Assembly (NCBI GenBank): GCA_964650695.1
Contig: CAZYVA010000071.1
Span: 1 to 9,517, forward strand
Direction: 5' to 3'
DNA: 9,517 nucleotides
From: CAZYVA01 sp964650695
Lineage (GTDB): Bacteria; Bacillota; Clostridia; Lachnospirales; Lachnospiraceae
Part shown: positions 5,327 through 9,517 of the stretch, piece after piece
Numbering within the stretch: position 1 is the stretch's first letter
How the letters are laid out: each line of letters begins with the position of its first letter
Program-made: the position numbers and the translations under genes
The notes under the pieces: generated by a model
Told to the model about the DNA's origin: nothing
Database searches by the model: none
What the model saw: only the letters and a program-made list of their open reading frames with translations

Positions 5327-5365
5327 CTCATGGATGGCTTTGGCTGTCCATGGGTTTTTCTTTTT
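5327..5365 (+). terminator. Intrinsic terminator, expression platform of the Mn riboswitch
   Basis: CTCATGGATGGC pairs with GCTGTCCATGGG (12 bp with a few wobbles) around the loop TTTG, followed by TTTTTCTTTTT (5355-5365). It starts 5 nt after the aptamer's P1, the usual place for a platform that ends transcription when manganese is low. Reading through would give mntP expression. The competing antiterminator pairing is not obvious, and part of the leader is hidden in the gap. Confidence 0.8.
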
Positions 5366-5373
5366 AGCGGGGG

Positions 5374-5473
5374 NNNNNNNNNNNNNNNNNNNNNNNNNNN
5401 NNNNNNNNNNNNNNNNNNNNNNNNNNNNNNNNNNNNNNNNNNNNNNNNNNNNNNNNNNNNNNNNNNNNNNNNN
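5374..5473. other. Assembly gap of 100 N before mntP
   Basis: Exactly 100 N between the riboswitch terminator and the first visible mntP codon. Unlike the other gap, the flanking sequences are not copies of each other. The mntP ribosome binding site, and perhaps the true start, lie in the missing sequence. Confidence 0.95.
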
Positions 5474-6022
5474 ATGGGCCTTGTGGAATTATTTGTTTTG
5501 GCCGTCGGCCTATCAATGGACGCGTTTGCGGTTTCCGTCTGTAAGGGGCTTTCCCTTGGGCGCATCCGCGTAAAGCATATGTGCATTGCCGGGGCATGGT
5601 TTGGAGGCTTCCAGGCATTGATGCCGCTCCTTGGCTATTACCTTGGCAGTTTTTTTACAGAGCTGATTGAGAAATACTCGCATTGGGCTGCGTTTTTTGT
5701 CCTTGCGCTGATAGGCGGGAATATGATAAAGGAAGCGCGGGATACGGAAACTGTGGACGCTTCTATGGATGCCGGGAGCATGCTGCTGCTTGCGGTCGCG
5801 ACCAGTATTGACGCGTTTGCGGTCGGCGCGACATTTGCGTTCCTTAGCGTTTCCATCCTTCCGGCGGTGACGTTCATCGGGACGGTGACGTTTGTCTGTT
5901 CTGCGGTGGGTGTAAAGGTGGGCAGCCTGTTCGGCGCGCGCTTCCGCTCGAAAGCGGAAATCTGCGGAGGGATCATCCTGATCGGCATCGGGGTCAAAAT
6001 TTTGCTTGGAGGAATTCTGTAA
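5474..6022 (+). CDS. mntP: MntP manganese efflux pump (start at gap edge)
   Basis: Inner-membrane exporter that lowers cytosolic Mn2+. The 182 visible residues match the usual length of about 185-190 aa and form six hydrophobic segments. The two family repeats carry the conserved acidic motifs GLSMDAFAVS (12-21, Asp16) and ATSIDAFAVG (109-118, Asp113), each with the MDAFA/IDAFA signature. The first visible codon is an ATG that directly abuts the assembly gap, and MGLVELFVLAVGLSMDAFAVS aligns well with normal MntP N-termini, so the gene is probably complete. No ribosome binding site can be seen, however. Control by the Mn riboswitch just upstream is expected. The exchanger gene begins 82 nt downstream. 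Confidence 0.93.
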   Translation: MGLVELFVLAVGLSMDAFAVSVCKGLSLGRIRVKHMCIAGAWFGGFQALMPLLGYYLGSFFTELIEKYSHWAAFFVLALIGGNMIKEARDTETVDASMDAGSMLLLAVATSIDAFAVGATFAFLSVSILPAVTFIGTVTFVCSAVGVKVGSLFGARFRSKAEICGGIILIGIGVKILLGGIL

Positions 6023-6104
6023 ATAATCCTATGCTGGAAAGAGAAAAAGAGTTATAATTTAGGAAAGCCCCAGGGGCAACGCAGAATACAAAGGGGAGTG
6101 GGTG

Positions 6105-7064
6105 ATGAAAGAAATCTTAATAGCATTGTTTGTTTTGGTGGTTGGCTTTATCCTCCTGATCAAGGGGGCGGATTATTTTGTGGAAGGCAGTTCCGCCATC
6201 GCACAGGCGTTCCATGTCCCTTCCATCATCATCGGCCTTACGATCGTGGCGATGGGGACGAGCCTGCCGGAATGTGCGGTCAGCGTTACCGCTTCCCTGT
6301 CAGGAAGCAACAGCCTTGCGGTCAGCAATGTCGTGGGTTCCAATATCTTCAATCTGATGGTGGTGTGTGGCGCTTGCGCCTTGTTCACGCCATTGAAGGT
6401 ACAGCTTTCAACGCTGACAAAGGAATTCCCGCTTTCCATCCTCTGCGCGGCGCTTCTGCTGGCGCTGGGCAGCATGGGCATGCGGCTGGGCAGGATAGAC
6501 GGGGGCGTTATGATCCTGTTTTTTTTGTGCTACCTGTTTTGGATGGTCCGCTCGGCGTTACAGGCGCGCTCTGCCTACCTGGATAAGGAATTTGAGGATG
6601 AGGAAAACGGCCCGGCGCTTGGCATGTGGAAAAGCATCCTGTTTATCCTGGGCGGCGGCCTGGCGATCAAGTTCGGGGGGGATCTGGTCGTGGACGGCGC
6701 GGTCGTGGTCGCGGAGGGATTCGGGCTGAGCCAGACGCTTATCGGGCTGACGGTTGTATCGATGGGCACGAGCCTGCCGGAGCTTGCCACCTCGATCGTG
6801 GCGGCAAAAAAAGGGGAAGTGGATATGGCGCTGGGCAATGTGATAGGCTCCAATATTTTTAATATCCTTTTGGTGCTGGGGGTGGCGGCCTTGATCAGCC
6901 CGATTGGTTTTCTGCAGGAGAATGTGATTGATATCGTAGTGCTGGCAGTATTCAGCCTTGCTTCCCTTGGGCTGGCGTGGACCCGCCATACCCTTGAGCG
7001 CAGGGAAGGGATCGCCATGCTGGCAGCGTATGCGGTTTACCTCGTGTATATTTGTATCCGTTAG
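6105..7064 (+). CDS. Calcium/sodium antiporter family protein (YrbG/CaxA-like)
   Basis: Membrane cation exchanger of 319 residues made of two inverted halves of about five segments each. The paired signatures are plain: GLTIVAMGTSLPE (44-56) with VVGSNIFN (76-83) in the first half, and GLTVVSMGTSLPE (214-226) with VIGSNIFN (246-253) in the second. Glu56 and Glu226 are the expected ion ligands. An acidic loop (KEFEDEENG, 161-169) joins the halves. GTG 6102 and ATG 6105 are adjacent possible starts; ATG is chosen because GGAG (6095-6098) lies 6 nt upstream. The 82 nt after mntP contain no terminator, so the gene may share the manganese-controlled transcript. A TATAAT at 6053-6058 without a good -35 leaves a separate promoter possible. 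The transported ion (Ca2+, Mn2+ or other) cannot be read from the sequence. Confidence 0.9.
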   Translation: MKEILIALFVLVVGFILLIKGADYFVEGSSAIAQAFHVPSIIIGLTIVAMGTSLPECAVSVTASLSGSNSLAVSNVVGSNIFNLMVVCGACALFTPLKVQLSTLTKEFPLSILCAALLLALGSMGMRLGRIDGGVMILFFLCYLFWMVRSALQARSAYLDKEFEDEENGPALGMWKSILFILGGGLAIKFGGDLVVDGAVVVAEGFGLSQTLIGLTVVSMGTSLPELATSIVAAKKGEVDMALGNVIGSNIFNILLVLGVAALISPIGFLQENVIDIVVLAVFSLASLGLAWTRHTLERREGIAMLAAYAVYLVYICIR

Positions 7065-7097
7065 GAGCCGTAAATTGTAACACAGGAGGGATTTTTT

Positions 7098-8048
7098 ATG
7101 GATTACGAAGGGCAGATCTGCAGGGCGCCGATGGAGCGGGCTTCTTTTATGCTTCCGGTCATGGTCGGGTGTTCCTATAACCGTTGCAAATTCTGCAATT
7201 TGTTCCGGCATCTGAAGTACCGCGTACTCCCGGAGGAACAGGTGGAAGCAGAATTGAAGCGCGTGAAGGACGCAGGCGGGAAGCCGAGGAAAATATTCCT
7301 TGGGGATGGCAATGCCTTTGGCTTAAAGACAGAATATTTACTGGAAATCTTAGGGTTGATACACCGCTATTTCCCGGAGTGCGCCTGTATCAATATGGAC
7401 GCGACCATTACCAGTATCCGCCAAAAAAGCGATAGTGGGCTGCACACCCTTTCCGAAAACGGGGTCCGCCATCTCTATATCGGGATCGAGAGCGGGCTGG
7501 ACGATGTTCTCGTGTTCATGGAAAAAGACCATAACCTTGCGCAGGCGTATGAAGGGATATCCCGGCTCCAGGCAGCAGGGCTGGTTTTTGACGCCCATAT
7601 TATGACCGGGGTGGCGGGGCATGGCAGGGGTATGGAAAACGCGGAGGCGCTGGCGGATTTTTTCCGGCGGACCGGTCCTTCCCATGTCGTGAATTTTTCC
7701 ATGTTTTTACATAAAGAGACCGCACTGTACCAGGATATCCGGAATGGACGCTTTACACCCGCGTCCGAGCTGGAAAATTTAAAGGAAGAGCGAAGGCTCG
7801 TTGAGCTTCTGGGGCAAGGCGCGGCGGAGATGAAATATGACGGGTTCCATGATTATATCGCGGTGCGTACAAGAGGGACACTGCCGAAGGATAAGGAGAA
7901 AATGCTGGCAAAGCTGGATGCGGCGGCCGCGGAAAATGAGGGGATGGAACCTGTGTACGCTTACGTATGCGGGACATGCCCGGAACTGGGGCGCTGCGGC
8001 GACGGCAGCGGGGTCTGGGACATTGCCCATGCAGCACAGGGGGCTTAG
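7098..8048 (+). CDS. Radical SAM protein with Elp3-like core and C-terminal cysteine motif
   Basis: The 316-residue product carries the [4Fe-4S]-binding motif VGCSYNRCKFC (Cys25, Cys30, Cys33). The spacing Cx4Cx2C, rather than the textbook Cx3Cx2C, is, as I recall, usual in a clostridial radical SAM subgroup reading GCSHNxCxFC. A SAM-binding region follows (KIFLGDGNAF, 65-74), then the barrel strand LYIGIESGLDDVL (126-138) and HIMTGVAGHG (167-176). The substrate is unknown. The C-terminus carries CGTCPELGRC (Cys291, 294, 300), a Cx2Cx5C pattern that could hold a second metal or Fe-S site. ATG 7098 has a perfect AGGAGG (7084-7089) 8 nt upstream. It lies 33 nt after the exchanger and 21 nt before the MATE gene, so it is probably in an operon with both. 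Confidence 0.87.
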   Translation: MDYEGQICRAPMERASFMLPVMVGCSYNRCKFCNLFRHLKYRVLPEEQVEAELKRVKDAGGKPRKIFLGDGNAFGLKTEYLLEILGLIHRYFPECACINMDATITSIRQKSDSGLHTLSENGVRHLYIGIESGLDDVLVFMEKDHNLAQAYEGISRLQAAGLVFDAHIMTGVAGHGRGMENAEALADFFRRTGPSHVVNFSMFLHKETALYQDIRNGRFTPASELENLKEERRLVELLGQGAAEMKYDGFHDYIAVRTRGTLPKDKEKMLAKLDAAAAENEGMEPVYAYVCGTCPELGRCGDGSGVWDIAHAAQGA

Positions 8049-8069
8049 AAAGAAGATGAAGGATCGTAC

Positions 8070-9422
8070 ATGGGAAAAGAAGTAAGAAAATCAAAGCAGA
8101 TGGATATGCTTAACGGCTCCCTGACGGACAAGATCGTGCTGTTTGCCCTGCCTTTGGCGGCAAGCAGCATTTTACAGCAGTTATTCAACTCGGCGGATGT
8201 CGCGGTGGCAGGCCGGTTTGCGGGCAGCCAGGCGTTGGCGGCGGTAGGGGGCAACAGTTACGTCATTAACCTTCTGGTGAATCTTTTTGTAGGGTTTTCC
8301 GTGGGGGCGAACGTTGTCATAGCCAATTATGCCGGGCAGGGCAGAAAGGAAAAGTGCCAGGAGGCCGTCCATTGCGTGATGGCGTTGTCCGTGCTCTGCG
8401 GCGTATTCCTGGCATTTGCCGGTATATTCCTTGCCAAGCCGATCCTGCGGTGGATGGATACACCGGCGGAGGTGCTTCCGCTGGCAACGCTTTACCTACG
8501 GATTTATTTTGGCGGCATGGTTTTTTTTATGGTGTACAACTTTGGGGCGGCGGTACTCAGGAGCGCCGGGGATACGAAAAAGCCGCTGTATTGCCTGATG
8601 TTTTCCGGGACCGTCAATGTGCTTTTGAATCTCCTGCTTGTCATCGTATTCCGGCTGAGCGTGGCGGGCGTCGCCATTGCTACTGTGACGGCAAACGCGA
8701 TCAGCGCAGGGTTGATCGTCCGTTTCCTGACCCGTGCGGAGGAAACGATACGCCTGGATTTGAAGAAGCTTGCTTTCCACAAAGAAGAAATCGTGAAGGT
8801 CATCCGGATCGGGGGGCCTGCAGGCTTGCAGGGAATGGTGTTTTCCCTCTCCAATGTCTGTATCCAGACGGCGGTCAACAGCTTCGGCACCCGTGCGATC
8901 GCCGGATCCGCCGCCGCTGCAAACTATGAGTTTTTTACCTACTTTGCCACAACTTCCTTCACACAGGCGTGTGTGACGTTCACCAGCCAGAACTATGGCG
9001 CAAGGCAGTATGGGCGCTGCATCCATGTCTGGAAGAGGAGCCTGCTTTCCGGGATCTTATGCACCGGGATCATGAGCGCTGTGTTTGTCCTTGGCCGGCG
9101 TTTTTTCGTCGGGATCTACACGGCCGATCCGGCAGCGGTACAGTATGGGATGGCGCGGATGACGTGCGTGGAACTGTTTACCTGGATGCCGCCGATCTAT
9201 GAGGTGACCGGGGGCGCCATGAGGGGACTGGGGGATTCCATGATGCCGGCGGCGCTTACCGTGTTTGGCTCCTGCGTCCTGCGGATCGTGTGGATCCAGA
9301 CCGTGTTCCGGTATTTTCAGGACTTCCGTGTTTTGATGTGGGTCTATCCGTTTACCTGGGTAGTGACCAGCACCCTTGTCGTGGGAGCCTACCTGATACG
9401 CAGGAGAAAGGCGTTCCGGTAA
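8070..9422 (+). CDS. MATE-family multidrug/metabolite exporter
   Basis: The 450-residue product has the usual length and about 12 hydrophobic segments, arranged as two MatE domains (about 20-185 and 245-410). Characteristic stretches are ALPLAASSILQQLFNSADV (26-44), AVAGRFAGSQALAAVGG (45-61), and LRSAGDTKKP before the middle segments. The second half has MRGLGDSMMPA. The family moves organic cations or drugs outward by Na+ or H+ exchange, and the substrate here cannot be predicted. ATG 8070 has AAGGA (8059-8063) 6 nt upstream; ATG 8100 is a less favoured alternative. The gene follows the radical SAM gene after 21 nt, which suggests co-transcription and perhaps export of a product of that enzyme, a speculation only. 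No clear terminator is seen after the stop. Confidence 0.92.
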   Translation: MGKEVRKSKQMDMLNGSLTDKIVLFALPLAASSILQQLFNSADVAVAGRFAGSQALAAVGGNSYVINLLVNLFVGFSVGANVVIANYAGQGRKEKCQEAVHCVMALSVLCGVFLAFAGIFLAKPILRWMDTPAEVLPLATLYLRIYFGGMVFFMVYNFGAAVLRSAGDTKKPLYCLMFSGTVNVLLNLLLVIVFRLSVAGVAIATVTANAISAGLIVRFLTRAEETIRLDLKKLAFHKEEIVKVIRIGGPAGLQGMVFSLSNVCIQTAVNSFGTRAIAGSAAAANYEFFTYFATTSFTQACVTFTSQNYGARQYGRCIHVWKRSLLSGILCTGIMSAVFVLGRRFFVGIYTADPAAVQYGMARMTCVELFTWMPPIYEVTGGAMRGLGDSMMPAALTVFGSCVLRIVWIQTVFRYFQDFRVLMWVYPFTWVVTSTLVVGAYLIRRRKAFR

Positions 9423-9472
9423 AAAAACCAGACGGAGGGGGAAGCGGACTGGGGAAATGACATGCGTGCTTC

Positions 9473-9514
9473 TTGAAAAAAAGTGTTGACATTTTTTTCA
9501 AAAAACAGTACAAT
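9473..9514 (+). promoter_or_regulatory. Near-consensus sigma-A promoter with inverted repeat over -35
   Basis: TTGACA (9486-9491) and TACAAT (9509-9514) are 17 bp apart, almost ideal, and point rightward to a gene beyond the window. TTGAAAAAAA (9473-9482) and TTTTTTTCAA (9492-9501) are perfect 10-bp inverted arms centred on the -35 box, which could be an operator. As the only strong promoter after the MATE stop, it marks the start of a new transcription unit. Confidence 0.82.
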
Positions 9515-9517
9515 ATG

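Noticed and set aside
6098..6586. 162-codon plus-strand frame overlapping the exchanger
   Set aside because: It is an out-of-frame shadow of the exchanger gene, rich in Gly/Arg/His and without membrane segments.
8354..8929. 191-codon plus-strand frame inside the MATE gene
   Set aside because: It is an out-of-frame shadow with Arg/Gly/Cys-rich composition, while the MATE frame carries the family motifs.
9473..9501. Hairpin as terminator of the MATE gene
   Set aside because: The stem is almost all A-T, has no GC-rich base and no T run after the second arm, and it coincides with a strong promoter.

Overview
The window looks like a chromosomal segment of a low-to-mid GC Gram-positive, most likely a gut Lachnospiraceae-type clostridium. 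The grounds are: strong AGGAGG-type ribosome binding sites, an A-rich tract before TTGACA-type -35 boxes, a monoderm-style lipoprotein, a PcsB-like coiled-coil plus 3D-domain wall protein, a clostridial-style uridine phosphorylase, and short intergenic spaces with every gene on the plus strand. The genus cannot be fixed from the sequence alone. Two 100-N assembly gaps (2764-2863 and 5374-5473) are probably of arbitrary length, so distances across them are not real.

Layout. Positions 1-249 hold the tail of one possible gene and a 49-codon remnant that begins like an aldo/keto reductase. A nucleoside salvage cluster follows: uridine phosphorylase (341-1114), trimeric-type purine nucleoside phosphorylase (1188-2009), and a small lipoprotein of unknown function (2025-2633). 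A candidate promoter with a TTTGCG-C-CGCAAA palindrome lies just before the first of these. The lipoprotein runs directly into an array of alternating hairpin elements (2599-2918, 110-bp period, interrupted by a gap). The last copy ends inside the ribosome binding site of a LUD-domain protein gene (2931-3572), which is closed by an intrinsic terminator (3706-3735). After about 300 nt with a candidate promoter comes a secreted coiled-coil/3D-domain cell-wall protein (4053-5153).

The next unit is metal homeostasis: a sigma-A promoter (5195-5223), a yybP-ykoY-type manganese riboswitch aptamer (about 5228-5322), a strong intrinsic terminator as expression platform (5327-5365), then mntP (5474-6022) and a YrbG-type sodium/calcium exchanger family gene (6105-7064). 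A radical SAM protein (7098-8048) and a MATE-family exporter (8070-9422) follow closely and may be co-transcribed. The window ends with a near-consensus promoter for an unseen downstream gene, whose -35 box sits inside a perfect 10-bp inverted repeat.

How the genes work together. Udp and PNP release ribose-1-phosphate and bases from pyrimidine and purine nucleosides. MntP, under the Mn riboswitch, and the exchanger suggest a cation-efflux unit. The most unusual feature is the hairpin array, which supplies the last codons and stop of the lipoprotein, a ribosome binding site to the LUD gene, and a short open frame of its own.
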